Below are positions 1-5,593 of a stretch of 5,949 bases of DNA, one piece after another. Position 1 is the stretch's first letter. Each line of letters starts with the position of its first letter. Below the pieces are notes generated by a model that searched no databases, was not told the origin of the DNA, and saw only the letters and a list, made by a program, of their open reading frames with translations. Source of the stretch: Candidatus Bathyarchaeota archaeon (GTDB taxonomy: Archaea > Thermoproteota > Bathyarchaeia > TCS64); contig VGJH01000082.1 of the NCBI GenBank assembly GCA_016867505.1, forward strand, positions 1 through 5,949, in the 5' to 3' direction. Both the position numbers and the translations under genes were made by a program.

Positions 1-458
1 TCTCTTGCAGAGACTTTTGGGGCATTAGTTGCTAACGCAAGTTTAATACCAGCATCCTTCAAGCTTGTTAATGTTTTTTTAATTCCTGGCATTAAAATTG
101 GCTTATAATTTTTAGCTAAGACTTGGTCAGCTTCTGTATAAATTTGCTCAGCGAGCTTTTTTGCCTCTGCCCAGTTACATCCATTTATTGCTATGACTGT
201 TGCAGCAACAATAATATCTTCATTTCTTGGTGCACCATTTAAAGCGAACCACATCTTGACTTTACTCGTCTCTAAATCTACTCCTGATGCTTTAGCCCAG
301 AGTTCTGTTGCATAATCACCTACAGCCTTTTTCATGATTTCTGCCCTGACTTTTCCCATCGCCTCAAACCGGTGATTCAAGTCAATTATGGTTCCATCCA
401 TATCGAAGATGGCTAAATCGCATCTAACATTTTTACCATTAATAAACAGAGTTGGCAT
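1..458 (-). CDS. HAD-superfamily hydrolase (phosphoglycolate phosphatase-like), N-terminal part, cut by the left edge
   Basis: My reverse-strand translation from the ATG at 458 gives 152 codons without a stop, beginning MPTLFINGKNVRCDLAIF. HAD motif I, FDMDGTIID, lies at residues 18-26; D19 is the expected nucleophile and D21 the general acid/base. After an alpha-helical insert (about 28-135) that would be a C1 cap, motif II appears as ALATNAP at 141-147, with T144 the expected phosphate-binding residue. Motifs III and IV lie outside the window. The family removes phosphate from small phosphorylated metabolites in the cytoplasm; phosphoglycolate phosphatase, PpaX-like pyrophosphatase and beta-phosphoglucomutase are all compatible, so the substrate is not assigned. 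The start is supported by AAGGA (minus strand, plus positions 467-471) 8 nt before the ATG. The gene follows the MFS gene by 50 bp on the same strand, but a TATA-like element in the gap suggests its own promoter. Confidence 0.88.
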   Translation of the reverse strand, partial: MPTLFINGKNVRCDLAIFDMDGTIIDLNHRFEAMGKVRAEIMKKAVGDYATELWAKASGVDLETSKVKMWFALNGAPRNEDIIVAATVIAINGCNWAEAKKLAEQIYTEADQVLAKNYKPILMPGIKKTLTSLKDAGIKLALATNAPKVSAR

Positions 459-508
459 ACTAAGATTCCTTACTATAAAGTGTAATATTAAAAAATTGGG
501 ACTATATA
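459..508 (-). promoter_or_regulatory. Candidate promoter, terminator tract and ribosome-binding site between the MFS and HAD genes
   Basis: On the minus strand a TATATAG element (plus positions 502-508) sits about 44-50 nt before the HAD start. An archaeal start site about 25 nt downstream would fall near 480, leaving a leader of roughly 20 nt that contains the AAGGA Shine-Dalgarno site. A run of six T on the minus strand (plus 490-495) lies just past the MFS stop codon and upstream of that start site, so it could serve as a U-rich terminator for the MFS transcript. Both assignments are inferred from spacing and composition only. Confidence 0.4.
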
Positions 509-1705
509 CTAGGGTTTCTTGATAATTTTCAAGTTATCTTCATTTTTCTTTATAGATCTTATGGTTATAATAGAGAGAAGACTTGTTCCAGCAATTATAC
601 TAACATGAAATATTAGAAGTGCTGTCGCACCATATGAAGCATATATTATTCCCATTATTGGACTTGCGATCACTCCTCCAATATTTTCTGCTTCAGAGTA
701 GAGTCCCATAGCTAATCCAGTCATATTTTTCGGAATGACAGATATTAACTGCATCATCATCGCTACTTCTGAACCAGCCTGAAGAATTCCTTGCAAACCC
801 CCAATGAGATAAATAAGTAATATTCCCTGACTTTCAATGAGTAATAGATAACTTATCGAGAGAAGACTTAAGCAAACAATGATAGTCTTCCGGTTTCCAA
901 AGCGATCAGAGATTCCACCGATCAAAGCTTGACTGGCTGATGTAGCAAAACCGACGATACTAAGATAAGCTCCAATCTCTGATGCTGAAGCTCTAATTCT
1001 TGGGCTTTCATTCAAGATTATAGGTAAGAAACTACTGCGGAATGTGAAATTGATGAAGTAAAGGCCTCGAACAGCAAAAATACTTAAGATGTCCACTCCC
1101 AAAAAACTCCTCCATCCCGCGGTTAAGCTACCACTACTTTTAGATACCGAGTTTGCTTCTTTTAGCATCCAAACAATGAATATATTAATGGTCCCGATAC
1201 ATGCAGCAATATAAAATGGAATAGTATATCCATAAACATCTGAAACAAATCCACCAATGAAGGGTGCAATAACACCACTAACACTAACAATAGAAGCAAA
1301 CTGTCCATATGTTTTACCACGATTCTCAACTGGAAGCAACTCAGCAACTAGAGACTTAACTGAAATACTGTAACAACTCATAACTGAATTCATGGTGAAA
1401 CTGAGTACGCTGAAGTGAAGAAGAGAGGATGCATAAGGATAGAGGAGATATACACCCGTAGAACCGATAATAGCGATGGTTAGTAAATACCGTTTTTTGA
1501 CACGATCAACAACCAAACCCAATATTGGTTCAAAGATGAACCAACCTAGAAGCCCTGCGGTTGAAAGTATTCCAAGCTCTTCGATTGTTAGCCCTTGTTT
1601 CCTTGCATAGAGGCTCAGGATGGGAGAAACAATGCCACCTCTGAACATGTTGACCATTTGAATAATCATTAAAATTAAGAGAGAGCGGTTGAAAGATCGA
1701 GCCAT
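509..1705 (-). CDS. MFS transporter (12 transmembrane helices)
   Basis: A 398-residue integral membrane protein with the length and two-fold layout of the major facilitator superfamily. The loop between helices 2 and 3 carries motif A, GLVVDRVKKR at residues 63-72, and the second half repeats it as GGISDRFGNRK at 263-273. A hydrophilic central loop at about 182-200 (LKEANSVSKSSGSLTAGWRS) separates the two six-helix bundles, and the tail (about 384-398) is short and lysine-rich, as expected for a cytoplasmic C-terminus. MFS proteins move small solutes by uniport, symport or antiport; drug or metabolite efflux is a common role for this size class, but nothing here fixes substrate or direction. 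The ATG at 1705 begins directly before helix 1. No convincing Shine-Dalgarno site precedes it, whereas a TATA-like element centred about 25 nt upstream suggests a leaderless mRNA. Its divergent neighbour is an asparagine-synthetase-like enzyme, which might make the transported compound (inference). Confidence 0.9.
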   Translation of the reverse strand: MARSFNRSLLILMIIQMVNMFRGGIVSPILSLYARKQGLTIEELGILSTAGLLGWFIFEPILGLVVDRVKKRYLLTIAIIGSTGVYLLYPYASSLLHFSVLSFTMNSVMSCYSISVKSLVAELLPVENRGKTYGQFASIVSVSGVIAPFIGGFVSDVYGYTIPFYIAACIGTINIFIVWMLKEANSVSKSSGSLTAGWRSFLGVDILSIFAVRGLYFINFTFRSSFLPIILNESPRIRASASEIGAYLSIVGFATSASQALIGGISDRFGNRKTIIVCLSLLSISYLLLIESQGILLIYLIGGLQGILQAGSEVAMMMQLISVIPKNMTGLAMGLYSEAENIGGVIASPIMGIIYASYGATALLIFHVSIIAGTSLLSIITIRSIKKNEDNLKIIKKP

Positions 1706-1758
1706 ACACTTGTAGCACTATCAACAATTATAAGACTAATTAAGATAATATATGCGAG
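1706..1758. promoter_or_regulatory. Short divergent promoter region with one apparently shared TATA element
   Basis: Only 53 bp separate the MFS start (minus) from the asparagine-synthetase-like start (plus). AATTATAAG at 1726-1734 reads as a TATA-like box on both strands because its core is nearly symmetric. It is centred about 25 nt from the MFS ATG and about 29 nt from the TTG at 1759, so both genes could be transcribed as leaderless or nearly leaderless mRNAs. A second AT-rich element, TAATATATG at 1746-1754, is too close to the plus-strand start to act as its TATA box, but could act for the minus strand with a longer leader. No strong Shine-Dalgarno site precedes either gene. Confidence 0.4.
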
Positions 1759-2580
1759 TTGTTAGCTTTGAAGCATCTTTCTGATGTTATACAATTGGAG
1801 ACAGGAAATAGTGAGAATGTCTGTTTAGCTTTCTCAGGTGGAGTAGATAGTTCACTCTTAGCCAAAATATTTAATTTAAAAAGTATGAATTTTGTTTTAG
1901 TATCAGTTAGTTTTAGTGAAAGCAGAGAGATTGATTATGTTAAGAAAGCTGCTGAAACCATAGGTAATAAACTATACCTATCACATATTTCATTAGAAGA
2001 GCTAGAAAAGGGATTAACTCAAATTATAAAGTTCATCAATTATGATCGTATTGCTTTACTTGAGAACGCAGTTGGATACTATTTCATTTTTAAACTCGCA
2101 TCAGATAACGGATTTAAAGTCGTCTACTCAGCTCAAGGCATAGACGAGTTGTACTGTGGATACGATGTTTTTAAGCGACAGTACCAGAAATCGGATTTAA
2201 ACAGTTTGATAGATGAGTTAACGAAGACAGCGGTAAAGGATAAACAGATTATCGATAATGTAAGTGAATTATTTAATGTAACTTACTGCTGTCCTTTCTT
2301 GGACGATGAATTCGTAAAATTTAGTAAAAAGGCGCCATTACATCAGAAAATTATAAGCCAAGATGATAATTTAAGGAAACATTACATTAGAGAGGAGGCA
2401 ATCATGTTAGGTCTTCCTCCTGAGATTGCTTATCGTGAGAAAAATAGTTTACAGTATAGTTCTGGTCTGCATAAAGCAATCAGACAATTAGCTAGAAAAA
2501 ATGGGTACACTAACAAAGAAGGTAAAAATTTGGGATACGAAAGCGGTGTAAGAGCATATATAGCAAAACTTAAAAATTGA
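1759..2580 (+). CDS. Stand-alone asparagine-synthetase-type ATP-pyrophosphatase domain protein
   Basis: A 273-residue cytoplasmic protein consisting only of the synthetase (C-terminal) domain of the AsnB family. The PP-loop is SGGVDSS at residues 26-32. GIDELYCGYDVF at 127-138 corresponds to the G-x-DE-x-x-x-GY segment of asparagine synthetases. CPFLDDEFVKFS at 178-189 matches the PFLD element, and REKNSLQYSSG at 226-236 matches the R-x-K-x-x-x-Q segment near the acceptor site. The family activates a carboxylate as an acyl-adenylate and transfers an amine. There is no N-terminal glutamine amidotransferase domain, so it would use free ammonia, another amine, or a partner supplying ammonia. The substrate is unknown. 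No in-frame ATG precedes the PP-loop, and an in-frame TAA lies at 1741-1743, so translation must begin at a non-ATG codon: TTG at 1759 or TTG at 1768. It is divergent from the MFS gene and convergent with the phosphate module. Confidence 0.8.
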   Translation: MLALKHLSDVIQLETGNSENVCLAFSGGVDSSLLAKIFNLKSMNFVLVSVSFSESREIDYVKKAAETIGNKLYLSHISLEELEKGLTQIIKFINYDRIALLENAVGYYFIFKLASDNGFKVVYSAQGIDELYCGYDVFKRQYQKSDLNSLIDELTKTAVKDKQIIDNVSELFNVTYCCPFLDDEFVKFSKKAPLHQKIISQDDNLRKHYIREEAIMLGLPPEIAYREKNSLQYSSGLHKAIRQLARKNGYTNKEGKNLGYESGVRAYIAKLKN

Positions 2581-2669
2581 AAATTAGAATAAATTAAATA
2601 TAATCGTATAATTTAAAAAATATTTTTATTTTATTGATTTATATTTTTAATTATTAAAGAATAATTAGA
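2581..2669. terminator. Convergent AT-rich intergenic region with U-rich terminator-like tracts on both strands
   Basis: The plus-strand gene ends at 2580 and the minus-strand DUF47 gene ends at 2670. The 89 bp between are almost entirely A and T. Plus-strand T runs at 2623-2627 and 2644-2648, in a longer T-rich stretch, fit archaeal U-tract termination of the plus transcript. The A run at 2615-2620 is a T6 tract for the minus transcript. I see no strong GC-rich hairpin and no coding or RNA gene. Confidence 0.55.
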
Positions 2670-3341
2670 CTATTTTATGGTTCTAACAGCTATTGCTCTA
2701 ATGATATCAGCGGTATTTTCGCACCAATCTGCGATTGTCTCCATAGCATCAAGGTACTGGCTTAAAAGAATCATTTGACCTGTGTTGAATACAGTTAATT
2801 CTTCAGATGCAATTGCTATTCTTGCGTGCTGATAGAGTTCATCAATCTCTTCTTCCATCAATTCTACTTGAGTAGCTTTCTCTAATGCGTTTCTAGCGTT
2901 TTTCTGCAGTTCAATTATGCATTCCTCAAGTACCGATACTGTATTCATGTCTGTTTTTGCCATAGCTATCGTTGCTTCTTTGAGTTCATCAGTAACTTTT
3001 TCAAAAGGTAAAATAACTAGAATTCTTGCAGCTTCTCTTGACCAATCTGCCACCCAATCAACTGCTCTTACAAGCTCCATGAGGTCTTCTCGTTCTGTTG
3101 GAAAAATTTCTTTCTCGGTTAATCTCTTTATCATTTCACGCCTAAGATTGTCTGCTTGCATCTCATAATCTGAAATTTTCTTATAAAAAGTTGCTTTATA
3201 TGTATTAGTTGTTGTTGAAGAATTAACCATATTATATAACTCACGGACAGCACCTTTTGTGAGTTCAAGATGTTGTTTAACCATTTCGAGAACTTCTTCG
3301 TTTCTTCTATCTCCAAACCAACGCATTATTAAATCACTCAT
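2670..3341 (-). CDS. DUF47 (PhoU-like) family protein, partner of the adjacent Na+/phosphate symporter
   Basis: A 223-residue, soluble, almost wholly helical protein of the DUF47/PhoU-like family, at the usual length for the family. It carries the repeated E/D-x-x-x-D metal-cluster motif of PhoU proteins: E60-x3-D64, D95-x3-D99, E163-x3-D167, E201-x3-D205 and E208-x3-D212. The first and second halves look like the two three-helix bundles of the fold (about 15-105 and 120-220). DUF47 proteins are usually encoded beside phosphate transporters, most often PiT, and are thought to restrain or tune uptake; that role is taken from family context. Here it lies 28 bp downstream of a Na+/phosphate symporter on the same strand, so co-transcription is likely. 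The ATG at 3341 is preceded by a strong GAGGTGGAG Shine-Dalgarno region, with GGAG ending 8 nt before the start, which supports this start over internal ones. Confidence 0.88.
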   Translation of the reverse strand: MSDLIMRWFGDRRNEEVLEMVKQHLELTKGAVRELYNMVNSSTTTNTYKATFYKKISDYEMQADNLRREMIKRLTEKEIFPTEREDLMELVRAVDWVADWSREAARILVILPFEKVTDELKEATIAMAKTDMNTVSVLEECIIELQKNARNALEKATQVELMEEEIDELYQHARIAIASEELTVFNTGQMILLSQYLDAMETIADWCENTADIIRAIAVRTIK

Positions 3342-3369
3342 ATCTTAGGCTCCACCTCAAACATTTGAG
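3342..3369 (-). promoter_or_regulatory. Shine-Dalgarno region of the DUF47 gene overlapped by a small dyad
   Basis: The gap between the symporter stop and the DUF47 start holds GAGGTGGAG on the minus strand, an excellent Shine-Dalgarno match. CTCAAACATTTGAG at plus 3356-3369 is a dyad with two 6-base arms and a 2-base centre. In RNA a 5-bp stem with an ATGT loop could form, and its 3' arm includes the first GAG of the Shine-Dalgarno stretch. The GGTGGAG portion would stay free, so any effect on translation is probably mild. Confidence 0.5.
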
Positions 3370-4566
3370 TCAAAGTATATAAATAACTAGTATTGGTAAA
3401 ACGATGAAGAGAAGTAAAGTAAATATGATCAAGCTTAAAGCTGCATTCTTCGACTTTGCCATTAAATAACTAATTTTCTCTGCTAACATGACTGGAAAAA
3501 ATCTTAATGGACTCACAAACCATAGAATAACTGCAAGAATATTTAGTAAAACATGTGTTGCCCCCAACATAACTCCAACAACTCCTCCTGCAAGGTAGCC
3601 ATATATCTGCCCCAAATCCATTGTTGTAGCTAAATTGCATCCTACTAGGTAGGGATAAGCTTTCTTGAGATTTACCATTCTTGTTGCCAGAAAAGGAATT
3701 ACCAAACTAGCTCCAACGCTGCTGCTTCCTACTAACCATGTGATGCCAAAACCAGTAGCAAATCCATGTATTGGTTTGTTAAAAGCTGCTACTACCTTAT
3801 CCTTCCAATCACTTTGAATAAGCTTCTCCAAACCCTTCTCCATAAAACCCAACGAAGCAATTAAAATCAAAAACCATAATACAAAAACAAACAATCCACC
3901 AAAGTTTAATCCTAAATAACTAACAATAATTCTATTAACTGGTTTTACGAATGGATCAGCTGCAATAATATCAATGAGGCTATTATTAAAAGACGCAAAA
4001 ACATCTTCCAGTGATAACAAGCCAATCAAATAGTTACCAATAAAAATTACTGATTTACTTAGAGCACCTGTGAATAATTCAATTAAAAAAAATAATGTAA
4101 CTGTCAGCGCTTCATAAACATCACTGACTAATACTCCTGGAATGGTTTCGATGAACTCTTCAGCAGTCATTCCTTTCCTAACACCCAAAGCCACAATTGA
4201 ATTCGTTATTGTTGTACCAATATTTGCTCCAAGAATTAATGGTACACCGAAAATTATGGCTGAATCTAAAGGCAATCCACCAGCCACCATTCCAGCCATA
4301 GAAACCATTGTCGTAGCAATCACTGCACTACTGCTTTGAACAATTGCGGTGCTCAACATCCCAACAGCTAATCCAGTAAGTGGAGCAGACTCTGCCTCAA
4401 CTAAACCTAGAATATCATTACTCCAATTTATGAAAATGTACTTAAAACCACCTTTAATCCCTTCAAGAGAACAAATAAAAAAATATAATCCAACAATCAA
4501 GAAAAATAAAAGCTGAAGTTTCTTATTTTTTTTAAATGAATTAAACAAATTATAATTAAAAGACAA
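3370..4566 (-). CDS. Na+/phosphate symporter (NptA / Na_Pi_cotrans family)
   Basis: A 398-residue membrane protein that would import inorganic phosphate coupled to sodium. It shows the two inverted repeats of the family: the first has QSSSA at residues 77-81 followed by GANIGTTITNS at 113-123; the second has GSSSVGASL at 280-288 followed by GCNLATTMDL at 309-318. The serine-rich hairpins bind substrate and sodium in characterised relatives. The repeat-2 Gln is replaced by Gly280, which is notable. The protein ends after a final helix (about 377-397), with no C-terminal PhoU domain as found in many bacterial NptA proteins; the next gene, DUF47, seems to supply that function separately. The start is TTG at 4566, directly after an in-frame TAA. 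It is supported by GGTG (minus, plus 4574-4577) 7 nt upstream; the next in-frame start is TTG at codon 7, and no in-frame ATG occurs before residue 70. The leader region may carry regulatory structure. Confidence 0.9.
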   Translation of the reverse strand: MSFNYNLFNSFKKNKKLQLLFFLIVGLYFFICSLEGIKGGFKYIFINWSNDILGLVEAESAPLTGLAVGMLSTAIVQSSSAVIATTMVSMAGMVAGGLPLDSAIIFGVPLILGANIGTTITNSIVALGVRKGMTAEEFIETIPGVLVSDVYEALTVTLFFLIELFTGALSKSVIFIGNYLIGLLSLEDVFASFNNSLIDIIAADPFVKPVNRIIVSYLGLNFGGLFVFVLWFLILIASLGFMEKGLEKLIQSDWKDKVVAAFNKPIHGFATGFGITWLVGSSSVGASLVIPFLATRMVNLKKAYPYLVGCNLATTMDLGQIYGYLAGGVVGVMLGATHVLLNILAVILWFVSPLRFFPVMLAEKISYLMAKSKNAALSLIIFTLLLFIVLPILVIYIL

Positions 4567-4570
4567 TTAG

Positions 4571-4652
4571 AAACACCATTGATAAGATATTTGATATTTT
4601 TATTGTCGTGCTTTTAATAATATTATACAACTTGGTTATAATCATGGTGTTT
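4571..4652 (-). promoter_or_regulatory. 9-bp inverted repeat in the symporter leader, one arm covering its Shine-Dalgarno site
   Basis: AAACACCAT at 4571-4579 and ATGGTGTTT at 4644-4652 are perfect inverted copies separated by 64 nt. In a minus-strand transcript starting upstream of 4652, the distal arm would pair with the proximal one and bury the GGTG ribosome-binding site of the TTG-started symporter gene. If transcription instead begins between the arms, from the TATA-like elements near 4612-4643, they could only be paired operator half-sites in DNA. A 9-bp match in a stretch this size can arise by chance at the level of a few percent, so the element is a candidate. Confidence 0.35.
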
Positions 4653-4701
4653 GAATCCAACTAAATAATGATCTAATGTTAAAAATCAAATCAACATACA
4701 A

Positions 4702-4729
4702 TATATAGAACTATATAGAAAATATAGTA
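4702..4729. repeat. 10-bp-phased TATATAGAA-type repeats, likely promoter or terminator region of the phosphate module
   Basis: TATATAGAA occurs at 4702-4710 and again at 4712-4720, followed by a degenerate third copy ATATAGTAA at 4722-4730. The 10-bp phasing places each copy on the same face of the helix. On the minus strand these give TTCTATATA boxes that could act as TATA elements for the symporter operon, with a start site near 4675-4685 and a leader of about 110 nt. They also lie just past the GNAT-OB stop codon. The region is very AT-rich, so chance repetition is plausible. Confidence 0.35.
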
Positions 4730-4740
4730 ATATAAATTTT

Positions 4741-5517
4741 TTAAATAAGAATAATTAAACGTCCATACCCAACATTTAATTGTAGTATATCTAAATAATT
4801 GTTGGTGTATCCACCTTCAACACGTATCCTGTCACCAACTTTAACAAGTTTAAGTTGCTCACCCCAAATCACCATTACAACACGTCCTGAATCGTCTTTA
4901 ATTGCAGCGTTTCCAACAGTGAGTGCTTCTCCTGTTTTCTTTGATTTTACCATCCGTGGTTGAGATTTTTCAACAACTTCTCCTTCAATTAATAAATTAC
5001 TTAATCCATCTTTTAATGACTTAATTGGTGTAAAGGCAGATTCTTCTCCAATTTTTTTCTCGTACCATCTACCTCTGAAGGTTGGTTCACTGTAATCCCA
5101 TCCAACTTGTCTGAAACCTAATTTTTCGTAGAAGGGTTTGGCTCTTATATTCCATTCCGGTGTTCCGAGGGTCCATAGAGTTACTTCTCGGTGATTGGAA
5201 AAGATTTGATTCATTGCTGTTGAACCAATTCCCTTACACATATGATCTGGGTCAACGAAGACTCTTTCAATGACTCCATGTTTCCCTCTAATGTTTGCCA
5301 TAATGCCTCCCACGATATTATCATTTAACATTATACAATATGAACTCATGAAACGTAGAATTCTTGTATAGAAAGCAGGTGAATCGTATCCGGGTGGGCC
5401 ATTTACTCCAGTTCCACCATAATCAATATCAGTTTCAAAAGCACGCTTAGAAATATTAGCAAGAGTCTCTGAATCCAGCTCAGAAGCCTGTATGAGTGTA
5501 ATATCCATTAAATGCAT
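4741..5517 (-). CDS. GNAT acetyltransferase fused to an RPA/SSB-type OB-fold domain
   Basis: A 258-residue two-domain protein. Residues about 5-156 form a GNAT N-acetyltransferase: motif A is VIERVFVDPDHMCKGIGSTA (82-101), and the C-terminal part has WNIRAKPFYEKLGFRQVGW (122-140), the N-x-x-A-x-x-F-Y-x-x-x-G-F signature. Residues about 165-258 form a single OB fold that reads like archaeal single-strand DNA-binding/RPA domains: LKDGLSNLLIEGEVVEK (168-184), a NAAIKDDSGRVVMVIWGEQ strand region (203-221) with W218, and VKVGDRIRVEGGY then LQLNVGYGRL (225-254). A short linker (157-164) joins them in frame. The likely activity is acetyl-CoA-dependent acylation of an amine, with the OB fold directing it to nucleic acid or a nucleic-acid-bound protein (inference). 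In motif A the usual Q/R-x-x-G-x-G is M93-C-K-G-I-G98, so the first position is not Q or R. The start may be the ATG at 5517 or at 5508; neither has a clear Shine-Dalgarno site. Confidence 0.85.
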   Translation of the reverse strand: MHLMDITLIQASELDSETLANISKRAFETDIDYGGTGVNGPPGYDSPAFYTRILRFMSSYCIMLNDNIVGGIMANIRGKHGVIERVFVDPDHMCKGIGSTAMNQIFSNHREVTLWTLGTPEWNIRAKPFYEKLGFRQVGWDYSEPTFRGRWYEKKIGEESAFTPIKSLKDGLSNLLIEGEVVEKSQPRMVKSKKTGEALTVGNAAIKDDSGRVVMVIWGEQLKLVKVGDRIRVEGGYTNNYLDILQLNVGYGRLIILI

Positions 5518-5551
5518 AATACTTAGATCTAATCAATAAGAATAGCTGAAA

Positions 5552-5583
5552 ATTGGCTTAAAATGCTTCAATATTGAGCCAAT
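5552..5583. promoter_or_regulatory. Dyad element upstream of the GNAT-OB gene
   Basis: ATTGGCT at 5552-5558 and AGCCAAT at 5577-5583 are perfect inverted 7-base arms with an 18-base spacer, and the spacer contains the palindrome CAATATTG at 5569-5576. The element lies 35-66 bp upstream of the GNAT-OB start, where an operator or activator site would be expected, and overlaps the TTTTAAG stretch that could be that gene's TATA box. It could also form a weak RNA hairpin. Confidence 0.3.
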
Positions 5584-5593
5584 AAAAAAATTC

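Noticed and set aside
1162..1347. Minus-strand hydrophobic open frame of 61 codons inside the MFS gene
   Set aside because: It lies in another frame of the MFS coding sequence on the same strand, and its hydrophobic composition simply mirrors that gene. No ribosome-binding site or family match is visible.
1530..1727. Minus-strand open frame of 65 codons overlapping the MFS N-terminal region
   Set aside because: It overlaps the MFS start out of frame, has low-complexity basic content with no recognisable domain, and the MFS motifs show which frame is real.
2917..3168. Plus-strand open frame of 83 codons opposite the DUF47 gene
   Set aside because: Serine-rich antisense reading of a helical, Glu/Ala-rich gene, a common artefact; no start signals.
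3131..3316. Minus-strand open frame of 61 codons within the DUF47 gene
   Set aside because: Out-of-frame reading inside a gene with clear family motifs; no independent support.
4142..4339. Plus-strand open frame of 65 codons opposite the symporter
   Set aside because: Antisense to the QSSS/GANIGTT region of the symporter, whose conservation explains the open frame.
4556..4579. ATG at 4579 (minus) as a better start for the symporter
   Set aside because: It is in a different frame and stops after seven codons. Its GGTG bases work instead as the ribosome-binding site for the TTG at 4566.
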